Shown piece after piece: positions 50,905 to 60,370 of a stretch of 64,000 bases of DNA. The first letter of the stretch is position 1. Each line of letters starts with the position of its first letter. The stretch comes from an uncultured bacterium (lineage in GTDB: Bacteria; Vulcanimicrobiota; Xenobia; Xenobiales; Xenobiaceae), in NCBI GenBank assembly GCA_934621605.1, contig CAKTUZ010000001.1, positions 186,001-250,000 of the forward strand, in the 5' to 3' direction. The notes below the pieces were generated by a model. It was not told the origin of the DNA. It saw only the letters and a program-made list of their open reading frames with translations, and did not search any database. The position numbers and the translations under genes were made by a program.

Positions 50905-52734
50905 ATGAAAGGTCATAAGCTTTTAGCCTTAGTGCTGGCTTTTGCCGCTTTTTATTTTTTTGCTCTTCAGTCTGCTTTGGCTGCTGACGTCGTTTTGGGA
51001 GGACAGGTTGTCTTCCGTATCAATGACGAAGAGCAGGCGGAGAAAATTTCTGAAAAGATCGAAGCTATGTTGCAAAGGGGAGCCTCCTCTTCTTCTGTTA
51101 AAGTAGCTCGTAAAGAGGTTGCCGGTTCGGCAGATAAAAAAAACAGTGAGTCTGGAGATAAAACTGGCAATAAAGCTAAGAAGTCCGTATATAAAATATA
51201 TTGGGGTAGTGAATTTATTATCGAAGTAAATGATGAAATTGCCAAACAGAACGGCTCTTCGGCAGAGGCTTTGGCTAATCTTTGGGCCTCCAATATGCGC
51301 AATATTATTGATATCGGTCTGTTAAATGTTGATACAGCTCGTGCAGTTTTGGCTATTGGCGCCGAGAAGACCGTTTCTGCTACCGGTTTGGCTAATGGTC
51401 CGTTGATTGTTGAAGAAGCTGCTGGTGTGGTAGATATTGATATCGATCAGGAAAATGGTCTGATAAAGTTGATCGGTCGCAGAGTTGGTAAGTCGTCTTT
51501 AACTGTCAGCAAGGGTATTGCGTCTGTCACCGTATTTGTACAAGTAAAAGATTGGGCTGGTAAGTTACCTCGCTCAGTTACTGTGGAAGTAACTGGTACT
51601 CCGGCCCAAAAGGATGCTGTTTCTCAAGCGGTTATGCTTTCTATCGCTGCTAATACTTTTGTGCAGCCTGGATGCAGCGTCTATTTTGATGATTCCAATT
51701 TTAACCCGGTTCCTGTGCCTAAAGGTGACAGTATGCGTTTAAGTGTGCCGGTAGGGATCAGTGCTTCTGACGATTATTTTGCTGTCAAAGGCGATGTAAA
51801 TGTACTTATTCAAAATATTGAGCTTCCTTATGCCGAGCAAAATTTGCTTTTGGTAAGTAATCGTCCGGAAAGAGTCGATACTGATGGCGTACTGATGAAG
51901 TATAGCTTTAAAAAACGCGAACCCAGTCGTCTAATGTTTTCTCACCTTAATGCTTCGGCTAAAAATCGTTATTTATGGATAAATTTAGCCAATTTGAATG
52001 AAGAGCCTGTGAAGGTTGTCATCAGCAGAACGTCTGCCGGCCCTGAACGCAGTGAAATTTATGTGGGACAAACGGCTGCTAAGCGTTTTTTGGAGAACTT
52101 GGCTTGTCACTCCGGTTATGTTGTTACTTTACCACCTAATTCTGCCCTAGAGTTAGCTTCTTATGTTATGCGCCCTGAGGCTCTGGTGAGCGGTTTTATC
52201 AATTTCCAAATTTTGGAGGGTGCCAGTGCTACTGTAGAAGTGCGCAGTGCTCTTAATCCTGATTGCAATGATGGACGTGTCCTTCCAGAAATTGGTGCCC
52301 CTTTTAATCCTTTTAAGATCCATCCGCACGGAGTATTCGCTCAGCCTTACTTTGAAAATGAAGGTGAGTTTGTTGTTGGTGGCAATCCTTTAGTATTTCG
52401 TTATGGAGAAAGCCCCTGGTTGATCGATTTTGAAACCGGTTTACCCAATACCGGAAATTTCGGTGTGCTTTATAAATCTTTAGTTGAATTAAAGAATCCT
52501 ACCAGGCGCACGAAAACTGTTGGTCTCTATTTTACGCCTCTATCCGGGCCCGGCGGAGCCAATTTTCTGATTGGTGATTCTGTTTATCAGGCTGTTTTCC
52601 GTAAAAAAGGTGACGAAGTGCTGGTTGCTAAGATAGAGCTGTCTCCGGAGTCTAGTAGTACAATAGAAATAATCACTCTTCCGGAAGCCACTTCGTGTTA
52701 TCCTGCACAATATGAGTTGCGTGAAATGGACTGA
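50905..52734 (+). CDS. Unknown secreted multidomain protein
   Basis: 609 residues with a signal peptide (about 1-26, ending SALAAD). Residues about 30-140 (VVFRINDEEQAEKISEKIEA; FIIEVNDEIAKQNGSSAEAL) resemble a domain found before channels and secretins in cyanobacteria-like genomes. About 150-215 has the look of the secretin/pilus N-terminal beta domain (LIVEEAAGVVDIDIDQENGL). About 290-600 is beta-rich and may be Ig-like. A polar segment (about 68-95) links the first strands. It lies alone between the LpxD-like gene and lpxC with terminators on both sides. A role in the cell envelope is inferred only from export and context. Confidence 0.65.
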   Translation: MKGHKLLALVLAFAAFYFFALQSALAADVVLGGQVVFRINDEEQAEKISEKIEAMLQRGASSSSVKVARKEVAGSADKKNSESGDKTGNKAKKSVYKIYWGSEFIIEVNDEIAKQNGSSAEALANLWASNMRNIIDIGLLNVDTARAVLAIGAEKTVSATGLANGPLIVEEAAGVVDIDIDQENGLIKLIGRRVGKSSLTVSKGIASVTVFVQVKDWAGKLPRSVTVEVTGTPAQKDAVSQAVMLSIAANTFVQPGCSVYFDDSNFNPVPVPKGDSMRLSVPVGISASDDYFAVKGDVNVLIQNIELPYAEQNLLLVSNRPERVDTDGVLMKYSFKKREPSRLMFSHLNASAKNRYLWINLANLNEEPVKVVISRTSAGPERSEIYVGQTAAKRFLENLACHSGYVVTLPPNSALELASYVMRPEALVSGFINFQILEGASATVEVRSALNPDCNDGRVLPEIGAPFNPFKIHPHGVFAQPYFENEGEFVVGGNPLVFRYGESPWLIDFETGLPNTGNFGVLYKSLVELKNPTRRTKTVGLYFTPLSGPGGANFLIGDSVYQAVFRKKGDEVLVAKIELSPESSSTIEIITLPEATSCYPAQYELREMD

Positions 52735-52751
52735 CGTCGGCTATAGTTAAT

Positions 52752-52800
52752 AAAAAAACGATGCCTGCCGAAATTTTTTTTGGCTGACATCGTTTTTTTT
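52752..52800 (+). terminator. Rho-independent terminator
   Basis: AAAACGATG/CATCGTTTT outer stem (52755-52763 with 52788-52796) with inner CTGCC/GGCTG-like pairing and eight T. Confidence 0.85.
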
Positions 52801-52926
52801 GTGTGGCTGACGGGCGGCCATTTATACGGCTTAAAGCGTGAAATAGAGGAATAGCCAATTTTACATTTAACCTATTCCTGCCAGAGTTTTTATGATTAGA
52901 TTACAGTTATTTGGGAGAACATTTCC

Positions 52927-53760
52927 ATGTGCAGAGCACAGCGTACTTTAGCTGACGAGATCTCTTTTGAGGGAGTGGGTATCCACACCGGAAAGTGTAG
53001 TCATTTAACTATAAAGCCCGCCCCTATTGATCATGGAATTGCTTTTTTAAGCGGTGGTGAGCATATTCCAGCCACTTATGAGTATGTTGTTTCCACTAAG
53101 CGTTCTACCTCTTTAGGAAAAGGTCAAGTTGTGGTTGGTACGGTGGAGCACCTGATGGCTGCTTTCGGCGGTTTGTCCGTAGATAATGCTTTAATAGAAA
53201 TAGATGGACCTGAAGTTCCTATTTTAGATGGTTCTGCTTTGCCTTTTTGTCAAGCTATGGAAAAGGTGGGCATAGTCAATCAAGATGGCAGTGAAGTAGA
53301 AGATTATTATATTGAGGAACCTATTTTTGTTGCCGAGGACGAAGGTTTGGTTTTGGCTATGCCTGATTCCCAGTATAATTTGGAGGGAGCTGTCAGTTAT
53401 GCCAGCCCGCAGGTTGGCAGTCAGCGTTTCCGCTATTGCGGTTATGATAATTTTGTTACTCATGTAGCTCCTGCTCGTACTTTTGGTTTTTGGTCAGAAG
53501 TAAAAACTCTATTGGAAAGTGGTCTGGGGCAGGGAGGCGATCTTTCCAACGCTTTAATTTATGATCGTCCTGGTTTTGACGCAAAAAATAGTCAGCGCTT
53601 TGTTAATGAGCCTGTGCGTCATAAGGTTTTAGATTTAGCCGGTGATATTTGTTTACTCGGTCGTCCTTTACGGGCTTTTATATTAGCTGTTCGCGCCGGT
53701 CATAAATTACATGTAGAATTTGTACGTAAAGTTGCTGAGGAGATGCAGAAAAATGCTTAA
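52927..53760 (+). CDS. lpxC: UDP-3-O-acyl-N-acetylglucosamine deacetylase
   Basis: 277 residues; zinc-dependent deacetylase, the committed step of lipid A synthesis. Blocks are EGVGIHTGKCSHLTI, TVEHLMAAFGGLSVDNALIE (first zinc His), DGSALPF, and the second zinc block RHKVLDLAGD with HKLHVEF near the end. Length is slightly shorter than E. coli LpxC (305). It overlaps fabZ by eight bases, typical of lpxC-fabZ gene pairs or fusions. ATG 52927 is used. Confidence 0.95.
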   Translation: MCRAQRTLADEISFEGVGIHTGKCSHLTIKPAPIDHGIAFLSGGEHIPATYEYVVSTKRSTSLGKGQVVVGTVEHLMAAFGGLSVDNALIEIDGPEVPILDGSALPFCQAMEKVGIVNQDGSEVEDYYIEEPIFVAEDEGLVLAMPDSQYNLEGAVSYASPQVGSQRFRYCGYDNFVTHVAPARTFGFWSEVKTLLESGLGQGGDLSNALIYDRPGFDAKNSQRFVNEPVRHKVLDLAGDICLLGRPLRAFILAVRAGHKLHVEFVRKVAEEMQKNA

Positions 53761-54178
53761 TATCAAAGACATATTACATCGGACTCCCTATAAAAGTCCT
53801 ATGCTTTTTGTAGACACGGTAACTGAAGTTAGTTTCCCGGAAATATTCGGTTACAAAAATGTAACTGTGAGTGAACCCCATTTTGAAGGTCATTTTCCTG
53901 GAAATCCCATTATGCCTGGCGTATTGCAAATGGAAGCTTTGGCTCAGCTCTGTTGGTTACTTTATGTCGGTAATGACAATTCTCCGATAAAAGTTTCTAA
54001 ATTGGATTTAATCGGAGCGAAAAAGTTTAAGTTTAGAACTCAGGTGGTACCTGGAGATCGTCTTGATCTTTACGCTAAAGAGATTGAACGCGATGACAAA
54101 AATGTTACTTTATCTGTACGCGCTTGCGTAGGAGAAAATACTGCTTGTGAGGGTATGCTTACTTTTGCTTGGTATTAG
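53753..54178 (+). CDS. fabZ: 3-hydroxyacyl-[acyl-carrier-protein] dehydratase FabZ
   Basis: 141 residues of the hot-dog fold. Catalytic His is in EPHFEGHFPGNPIMPGVLQM, and the partner Glu is in QMEALAQL. It removes water from 3-hydroxyacyl-ACP in fatty acid elongation and balances flux between phospholipids and lipid A. The start ATG 53753 overlaps the end of lpxC, with GAGGA ten bases upstream; an in-frame ATG at 53720 lies inside lpxC without a ribosome site. Confidence 0.95.
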   Translation: MLNIKDILHRTPYKSPMLFVDTVTEVSFPEIFGYKNVTVSEPHFEGHFPGNPIMPGVLQMEALAQLCWLLYVGNDNSPIKVSKLDLIGAKKFKFRTQVVPGDRLDLYAKEIERDDKNVTLSVRACVGENTACEGMLTFAWY

Positions 54179-54287
54179 AGGAACTTTTGTTAGCCGATTA
54201 TTGTAGGAAACTGTTGCTAAGCAGGCGAAACGAGCGTATTTTTACGCATTCACTTTTGACGGAGACGGAATCGGGAGGATGAATAGT

Positions 54288-55226
54288 ATGAAGCCAATTA
54301 GAGTTGGCGTAGTCGGTATTGGCAGCATGGGTAGAAATCATGCTCGAGTATGTGCAGAACTGCCTCAGATCGAATTGGCAGGCATTGTAGACCTAGATGA
54401 AGCCAGAGTTGCCCCTTTAGCCGAACAATACGGTACAAAGTATTATAAAGATTATCAAAGTCTCTATGGACAAATTGATGGTGTAGTTATCGTTTCTCCT
54501 ACTCCGCTTCACTATCAAATCGCTCACGATTTTTTAGAGCAAGGAGTGCATGTTTTAGTTGAAAAGCCCATTACTGTTGAAGTAGAGCAGGCTAAGCGTT
54601 TGGTCGCTTTGGCTAAAGAAAAGAATTTAATTCTACAAGTTGGTCATTTGGAGCGTTTCAATCCTGCTATTGTTAAGCTTAAGCACATGGTAGGTACTCC
54701 TGTTCTTGTCGAATGTCATCGTCTTTCTGGTCCCACTACTCGCAATCTTGATGTCGGTATTATTTGGGATCTGATGATCCACGATTTTGATATTCTTTTA
54801 AGTTTGTACAAGTCCCCGGCTGCAGAAATTCATGCTATGGGCACTTCTGTTTATTCAAAATTTGAAGATGTAGCTCATGTGCAAATTCGCTTTGAGTGCG
54901 GCGTTGTTGCCAGTTTGGTAGCCAGTCGTAATTCAGGAGAGCGCACTCGTTGCTTAAAGATTACCGAGAACACAGGGCGTGTATTCTCTTTAGACTTTAT
55001 AAATCAGACTTTGACTGTTTCACGTCCCGGTCCTGACGGTCGTCCTTTGGAACCGGAATTTATAGATATAGAAAAAGAAGAGCCTCTCCGTTTAGAGCTC
55101 AGCAATTTCGCTGATTGTGTCGCCAATCATAAAGAGCCCGTCGTCTCAGGAGAAGATGGAGAGCGGGCTTTAGAGTTGGCTGTGCGTGTAGTAGAAAGCA
55201 TGCACAGGATTAAGATTGCCGAGTAA
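54288..55226 (+). CDS. Gfo/Idh/MocA oxidoreductase, GnnA-like
   Basis: 312 residues with N-terminal Rossmann fold (RVGVVGIGSMGRNHARV), the EKP motif (GVHVLVEKPITVEVEQ) and QVGHLERFNPAIV, a block typical of sugar-nucleotide dehydrogenases near lpx genes. GnnA of Acidithiobacillus oxidises UDP-GlcNAc at C3 so that GnnB can add an amino group, giving amide-linked lipid A. The location between fabZ and lpxA fits that role. The GnnB aminotransferase is not in this window, so the assignment is tentative. ATG 54288 was preferred to 54279 because GGAGG abuts the latter. Confidence 0.8.
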   Translation: MKPIRVGVVGIGSMGRNHARVCAELPQIELAGIVDLDEARVAPLAEQYGTKYYKDYQSLYGQIDGVVIVSPTPLHYQIAHDFLEQGVHVLVEKPITVEVEQAKRLVALAKEKNLILQVGHLERFNPAIVKLKHMVGTPVLVECHRLSGPTTRNLDVGIIWDLMIHDFDILLSLYKSPAAEIHAMGTSVYSKFEDVAHVQIRFECGVVASLVASRNSGERTRCLKITENTGRVFSLDFINQTLTVSRPGPDGRPLEPEFIDIEKEEPLRLELSNFADCVANHKEPVVSGEDGERALELAVRVVESMHRIKIAE

Positions 55227-55275
55227 TTTTTTATTGGCATTTGATATTGTTTTTTACTGAGAGGAGATTCTGAAG

Positions 55276-56085
55276 GTGATTCATCCCAGCGCTATAGTAC
55301 ATCCCAAGGCACGTATAGGTGAGGGGGTAGAGATTGGCCCATTTTCTATTATCGGTGAAAATGTCGAAATAGGAGACGGTACCAAAATTATGTCATCCGT
55401 AGTTATAGACGGGTGGACAACTATAGGCAAGAATAATCGTATTTACCCTGGCGTGACTATTGGATTAGCTCCCCAAGATTTTAGTTATAAAGGGCAACGT
55501 TCTTTTGTTGTTATTGGTGACAATAATGATTTGCGTGAATATGTAACTATCCACAGAGCTGCAGATGAAGATGGTATTACTTCTGTAGGCAATAATAATC
55601 TTTTAATGGCCAATGTTCATATAGCTCACAATTGTCGTGTCGGTAATCAAGTAACTGCGGCTAACTGCGCTGGTTTGGCTGGACATGCTGTAGTGGGCGA
55701 TCAGGCTGTGCTGGGCGGTTTAGTTGGTGTTCACCAACATACTCGTATTGGTCGTCTTTGTATGGTGGGCGGTTGCTCCAAGATCAATAAAGATTTGCCT
55801 CCTTTTAGTATTGTAGACGGTAATCCGTGTCATCTTTTTGGCATGAATTTCAGAGGAATGCGTCGCCGTGATATTTCCAAAGAGAGTCGTTTGGCTATAC
55901 AAAAGGCTATTACTATTCTTGGTTCTATGGGGCTGACAATCAGTGCTGCTATAGAGCGTATTGACAGCGAGTTGGAACATACCCCTGAGATAGAGCAGTT
56001 CTTGGACTTTTTGCGTGCGCCTTCACATATGGGGGTGCTCAACAGAGCTCGCAATGTGGGAGCCAAAACCCACGACAACGCCTAG
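55276..56085 (+). CDS. lpxA: UDP-N-acetylglucosamine acyltransferase
   Basis: 269 residues. A left-handed beta-helix of hexapeptide repeats begins at residue 2, and a C-terminal helical domain starts near residue 190. Signature blocks are GLAPQDFSYKGQRSFVVIGD, LREYVTIHRAA and the catalytic His in NVHIAHNCRVGN. The usual HRGT after the TIHR position reads HRAADEDG. It is the first acyltransferase of lipid A synthesis. The start is GTG 55276 with GAGGAG about ten bases upstream. If GnnA chemistry is real, the acceptor would be the 3-amino sugar nucleotide. Confidence 0.94.
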   Translation: MIHPSAIVHPKARIGEGVEIGPFSIIGENVEIGDGTKIMSSVVIDGWTTIGKNNRIYPGVTIGLAPQDFSYKGQRSFVVIGDNNDLREYVTIHRAADEDGITSVGNNNLLMANVHIAHNCRVGNQVTAANCAGLAGHAVVGDQAVLGGLVGVHQHTRIGRLCMVGGCSKINKDLPPFSIVDGNPCHLFGMNFRGMRRRDISKESRLAIQKAITILGSMGLTISAAIERIDSELEHTPEIEQFLDFLRAPSHMGVLNRARNVGAKTHDNA

Positions 56086-58549
56086 TTGGTGTATTTTGGC
56101 AGGTAATCAGCATCAGCAATTGTCCGTCTGCTCACGACTAACAGTGGCCATAGTTGCTGTAGAACCTTCGGCAGATCTTCATGGAGGAAACTTGGCGAAG
56201 GCTTTACGGGCGATAAATCCCAATTTGAGATTAGTAGGGGTAGGCGGTTCTCATATGGCCGCGTCGGGAGTGGAGCTGTGGTTAACAACCACTGATATGG
56301 CTACCATAGGTCCCGGCGGGGCCCTTTTGTGTTTACATAAGCATATATATAATTATTTAAAGGTGCGCTCGCGTTTGCTTGCTGCTAAACCGCATTTAAC
56401 TATTCTAATAGATTGTCCGGCTGTAAATATGCGGTATGCCGGTTTGCTAACCAGGTATGGTTATAATTCGGTTTACTATTTCCCACCTTCGGCTTGGACT
56501 ACAAATGAGGCTCGGTTGCGTCAAATTTTTAGTCGTACCGATAGAGTTATTTGTACATTTTTAAGCAATGCCGAAAAATATCGCCATTTCGGTATGGATG
56601 TTGATTTCTTTGGCCATCCATTGTTAGATATGCCGGAATTATCGCTTTCTTCTGAAGAGGCTAAGCGTACTCTTGGTTTATCGGGAAATAATATTGTAGC
56701 TGTTTTGCCGGGCAGTAGAATTTCTGAAGTAAAGTATTTGTTGCCAGTTTTTTTGGATGTCGTCGAATGTTTGCATGAAGAAAAACCCGATTTACAAGTT
56801 CTTATCCCTTGTGCTACCGAAACTTTGCGCACCCAGATCGCCCAAAGAATGGGGGACAGATTCCCTTATGTGCGCCTTCTCAATGGACAATCCCGCTTAG
56901 CTCTTTTATCTAGTCAGGCTGCTTTAATGAGTTCGGGTACAGCCAGCCTTGAAGCTGCTATACTGGGAATTCCTATGGTTTTAGCCTATAAACTGTGTCC
57001 TTTTGATGCTGTTATAGGTAAGTTTTTAGTTTGGGCTCATCTTTTGAAAATTGAACACATCGGATTGCCGAGTTTAGTGGCAGGTAAGCGCATCGTACCA
57101 GAATTTATTCAAGATGAGGTGAGTCTCGAAAACATACTTCCACATTTACGTAATTTTATGTCTGATACTGCGGAACGCCGTCAAGTTCGGCAAGATCTTA
57201 TAGAAATGAAAAACTCTATGGGAACTCCCGGAGTTGTTGATAAAATAGCTGCTTCGCTTTATGAACGAATTGAAGCCAATGCCGAGCGTCGTCAAAGTGA
57301 GCCGTTTGATATTGTTATTACCTCTAATTCTCCAGGTGAGGTTGCGGCTTGGGTACGTCGTACTGCAGCCCATTTGGAAGCTGTCAATAGGGGGCAGTTT
57401 AGGGTAATAGTGGCTTTGGTTCCTTGCCCTTACGCTTCGGGGGCTGAAGCGGAAGTCGCAGCCTCTTTACCGGGTGTATCCGTTGTATTGAAACCAGGTC
57501 AGACTTTGCGTTTTATGTTGGGATTATTTCATGGCTTTAAATTCCGCCGACATGGTGTAGTTGTTTTTTTAGGCGGTGATTTACTTCATGCCAAAATATT
57601 AGCTTGGCGTTTGCGGTACAAGTCGGTAGCTTATGCTGTTAGGTATAGCTATCTTTTGCCTCATTTTGATAAGGTCGCTGCTTCTGATATCTCTTTGGCC
57701 AAAGAATTGGAAGAGATCGGAGTAAAAGAGGTCACCAGCATAGGCAATTTGAGTATCGACGGTGTTTTCTCTGAAGTAGATCGCGAAGCTGGTATTCACA
57801 GTAAAGAAAAAAACGGATCATGGAAAATAGGCCTTTTCCCCGGCTCTCGTTTTTTGCACACTAAGATTGCTTTGGGAGTTTTTTTACGGGTAGCTGCTCT
57901 GATAAAGACACGTTATCCACAAATTAGTTTTGTACTTTCAGTTTCCCCGTTTATTTCAAAAGCTAAGCTTGAATCTGCCCTTTATCGCCCTATAAGCTTG
58001 GGATTGCCCATCGCTAAAGGAAAATTAGTAAGACCTAATTGCATTTTGGTTGATTGCCCACAAGAAGCCGAAGGAGCAGCCGGACGCAGCTTTGAAGTGG
58101 AGGTGCTTTGGAGTCACCCTTATCAGGCTATTGCTGAAATTGATATGGCTCTGACCATTCCTGGTACCAATACTGGAGAATTGGGAAGTTGTGGCAGACC
58201 GATGGTTATCGGTCTGTCGGCTGATGCCTCTTTACCTAGAGGGGGGATCGGTGGTCTTTTGGAAAATGCGCCTCTATTTTCTAAAATAAAGCGCTATTTG
58301 CGTTTGCGTTCTTATGCTCGTCATCGTTTTGCGGCTATACCCAACCGTATAGCTTCCCGTCAGGTTGTGCCGGAAGTTTTGGTTAAGAAGGATACTTCTG
58401 TTTTGGCTCAACCTATTTTTGAGTGGATTGAAGATCCGAAAAAATATGCTCAAACCGTTGAAGATTTAAGAACAACTATGGGAACCACCGAAGGAGCCGG
58501 GAAGCGTATGGCTGAATTGATTTTGGAGGCGGCAGCTTTAGACGAATGA
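56054..58549 (+). CDS. lpxB: LpxB fused to a second LpxB-related glycosyltransferase domain
   Basis: 831 residues from ATG 56054. Residues about 30-410 are canonical lipid A disaccharide synthase: VEPSADLHGGNLAKAL, VGVGGSHMAASGVELW, FFGHPLLD, LPGSRISEVKYLLPVFL, SGTASLEAAILGIPMVLAYK. Residues about 430-830 form a second GT-B-like domain (ITSNSPGEVAAWVRR; LFPGSRFLHTKIALGVFL; IPGTNTGELGSCGRPMVIGL), similar to LpxB-related proteins of cyanobacteria. The start is uncertain: ATG 56054 overlaps lpxA by 32 bases, while TTG 56096 or GTG 56144 are closer to the usual LpxB N-terminus. There is no clear ribosome site. The next gene overlaps by four bases. Confidence 0.85.
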   Translation: MWEPKPTTTPSWCILAGNQHQQLSVCSRLTVAIVAVEPSADLHGGNLAKALRAINPNLRLVGVGGSHMAASGVELWLTTTDMATIGPGGALLCLHKHIYNYLKVRSRLLAAKPHLTILIDCPAVNMRYAGLLTRYGYNSVYYFPPSAWTTNEARLRQIFSRTDRVICTFLSNAEKYRHFGMDVDFFGHPLLDMPELSLSSEEAKRTLGLSGNNIVAVLPGSRISEVKYLLPVFLDVVECLHEEKPDLQVLIPCATETLRTQIAQRMGDRFPYVRLLNGQSRLALLSSQAALMSSGTASLEAAILGIPMVLAYKLCPFDAVIGKFLVWAHLLKIEHIGLPSLVAGKRIVPEFIQDEVSLENILPHLRNFMSDTAERRQVRQDLIEMKNSMGTPGVVDKIAASLYERIEANAERRQSEPFDIVITSNSPGEVAAWVRRTAAHLEAVNRGQFRVIVALVPCPYASGAEAEVAASLPGVSVVLKPGQTLRFMLGLFHGFKFRRHGVVVFLGGDLLHAKILAWRLRYKSVAYAVRYSYLLPHFDKVAASDISLAKELEEIGVKEVTSIGNLSIDGVFSEVDREAGIHSKEKNGSWKIGLFPGSRFLHTKIALGVFLRVAALIKTRYPQISFVLSVSPFISKAKLESALYRPISLGLPIAKGKLVRPNCILVDCPQEAEGAAGRSFEVEVLWSHPYQAIAEIDMALTIPGTNTGELGSCGRPMVIGLSADASLPRGGIGGLLENAPLFSKIKRYLRLRSYARHRFAAIPNRIASRQVVPEVLVKKDTSVLAQPIFEWIEDPKKYAQTVEDLRTTMGTTEGAGKRMAELILEAAALDE

Positions 58550-59208
58550 GAATTCCTGATAAGAATAAGAAAATGGTTCCGCCTTTTATTTTCAAATGGC
58601 GTGGCCTTATAATGGCTGTTGCCACTGCAGTTATTTTAATAGTGGCCCGTCCGACTGTTGGTTCGTGTTGTTGTGGGATTGTTTTAGCTATTTTAGGAGA
58701 ACTATTGCGCTCTTGGGCTTTGGGATGGACCGGGGAGCATACACGTAGTCAAGAATTGAAAGCTTCTTTCCTAGTAACTGGTGGCCCCTATAGATATGTG
58801 CGCAATCCTCTCTATTTGGGAAATATTCTAACTGGATGCGGTGTTATGTTGGCTTCTTGCGGTTCTCTCTCTTGGACAGCCAGTTTGGGAGTATGGCTTT
58901 GGGGGGCCTTCTCTCTGTATGTAGTTTATGCTTCTTGTATCGTTTCTGAAGAGGCATTTTTAGCTGTACGTTTTGGAGAAATTTTTTTCAATTATAAAGC
59001 ACAAACACCGACAATTCTGCCGCGTTGGCGTTCTCTACCTGAGCTTATAAGAAATTTTTGCTATGCAGATTCCGTACCGGATTGTACGCATTCCGAAGGA
59101 AATTTCTTCTCTTGGAAGTCACTTAGCTTCGAGTACAGTACTTGGGGATGGTTAGTTTTTGTGTGGCTATTCTTATTCCTTAGAGCTATCGATAAGCTTC
59201 CGCTATAA
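58546..59208 (+). CDS. Isoprenylcysteine-methyltransferase-like membrane protein
   Basis: 220 residues with about four to five hydrophobic segments. It has the ICMT/PEMT-type signature: VTGGPYRYVRNPLYLGNILT followed by a second block SEEAFLAVRFGEIFFNYKAQTP, which contact SAM and the substrate carboxylate or amine. Probably a SAM-dependent methyltransferase of an envelope lipid or small molecule; the substrate is unknown. ATGA overlap with the LpxB fusion gene indicates coupling. It ends 23 bases inside the converging gene at 59186. Confidence 0.82.
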   Translation: MRIPDKNKKMVPPFIFKWRGLIMAVATAVILIVARPTVGSCCCGIVLAILGELLRSWALGWTGEHTRSQELKASFLVTGGPYRYVRNPLYLGNILTGCGVMLASCGSLSWTASLGVWLWGAFSLYVVYASCIVSEEAFLAVRFGEIFFNYKAQTPTILPRWRSLPELIRNFCYADSVPDCTHSEGNFFSWKSLSFEYSTWGWLVFVWLFLFLRAIDKLPL

Positions 59209-60352
59209 TAGCAGCCATTCGCTCAGAACCTCCGGGAGGGCCCAAGCGTTCACGTCCGATTTTTGAGCGTCTTTCTCTGTCGGCTTTATCTTGGATTAGA
59301 TTATATAAAGCTTCCACTATATCGGGATCGCGATCTTCACTGACAATAAGAGCATCACCAAGCAAACCTTTTTGGCGTGCTCTGTACCATTTCAATTGAC
59401 TCATTCCCCCTGGCTCATAAGCTACTACGGGAATTCCCCATCCTGCGGCTTGCTCATGGGCTGTTCCTGCCAGTCCTAGAGCTATTTGGCTATACTGTAA
59501 AACGTCAGCCAGATGACCTTTTATTAAGAAAAAGCGAACCAGGGGTGCTGTTGTTTCGTGTTTATTAGTTAGGATGTTCCAGCCGGGATATGGACAACCT
59601 CCTAAAGTAAAGCTTGGACAAGCTTCAGCCAATTTATCCGTATCTATAGATGGAGCCACAGCTATAAAAGCACAGACTTCTTTTCCCAGACGCTTAGCTA
59701 ACAGTTGACTCAATTTAAGCAAACGGGGTAAAACTTGATAGGTCGCTTTTCTGCTGCCGGGAAAGAGAGCTAAACCTATTTCTTTGGTTTCATTTAATTT
59801 GAAATCTAACTTTTGTGGAATTAGGCCGTCCATCATAGCATTGCCTACCCAAGCCGCTTTAACACCTTTTTGGCGTAAACTTTCGGCTGTAGGTTCGTCT
59901 CTGACTATAGAATGAACTTGAAAAGTTCTCAGTACCCAAGCTTCTAAGGCGGAATAAGGATGGTGGTAATCAGACTTAGCTGTGCCTATAAAAGTTATAG
60001 GACGTATACCAGAAAGTATTGCCAGTATTACTGACCACAGATCGCCTACAGCCACTATTTGATCAAATCTTTGGCGTTGTTTACGTAGCCATCTAATTTG
60101 CTTAAAGGTTAAAAAACATAAGCCCTCGCTTATATCTTTCCATAAATTGCGCCAGTCCTCTTGAATTAAACCTCCGCTTGGCATAGCTTGCCTGGGGCCG
60201 ACTACAGGAGCTAAACCGTTATAAGCAGAGCCCTCTCCTACTAAAGGCATGGCCTCTCTGGGAAGCGACTCCGGCAAATCAGCTATGATCTGACTGGCAA
60301 TAGAGTCTTCGCCGGCTCCATTGGATATAAATAATACGCGATGAGAAGCCAT
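59186..60352 (-). CDS. Lipid-A-disaccharide synthase-related protein
   Basis: 388 residues of the LpxB-like GT-B group described from cyanobacteria and Deinococcus (lipid-A-disaccharide synthase-related). N-terminal FISNGAGEDSIASQIIADLP, FDQIVAVGDLWSVILAIL, FIGTAKSDYHH, LFPGSRKATYQVLPRLL and LAGTAHEQAAGWGIPVVAYE are recognisable. It probably transfers a sugar to a lipid; the true reaction is unknown. GAGGGAGA precedes the ATG. It is the third domain of this type within 4.3 kb. It converges with the methyltransferase gene, with 23 bases of 3' overlap. Confidence 0.85.
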   Translation of the reverse strand: MASHRVLFISNGAGEDSIASQIIADLPESLPREAMPLVGEGSAYNGLAPVVGPRQAMPSGGLIQEDWRNLWKDISEGLCFLTFKQIRWLRKQRQRFDQIVAVGDLWSVILAILSGIRPITFIGTAKSDYHHPYSALEAWVLRTFQVHSIVRDEPTAESLRQKGVKAAWVGNAMMDGLIPQKLDFKLNETKEIGLALFPGSRKATYQVLPRLLKLSQLLAKRLGKEVCAFIAVAPSIDTDKLAEACPSFTLGGCPYPGWNILTNKHETTAPLVRFFLIKGHLADVLQYSQIALGLAGTAHEQAAGWGIPVVAYEPGGMSQLKWYRARQKGLLGDALIVSEDRDPDIVEALYNLIQDKADRERRSKIGRERLGPPGGSERMAAIIAEAYR

Positions 60353-60370
60353 AATCTCCCTCTTGGAAAG

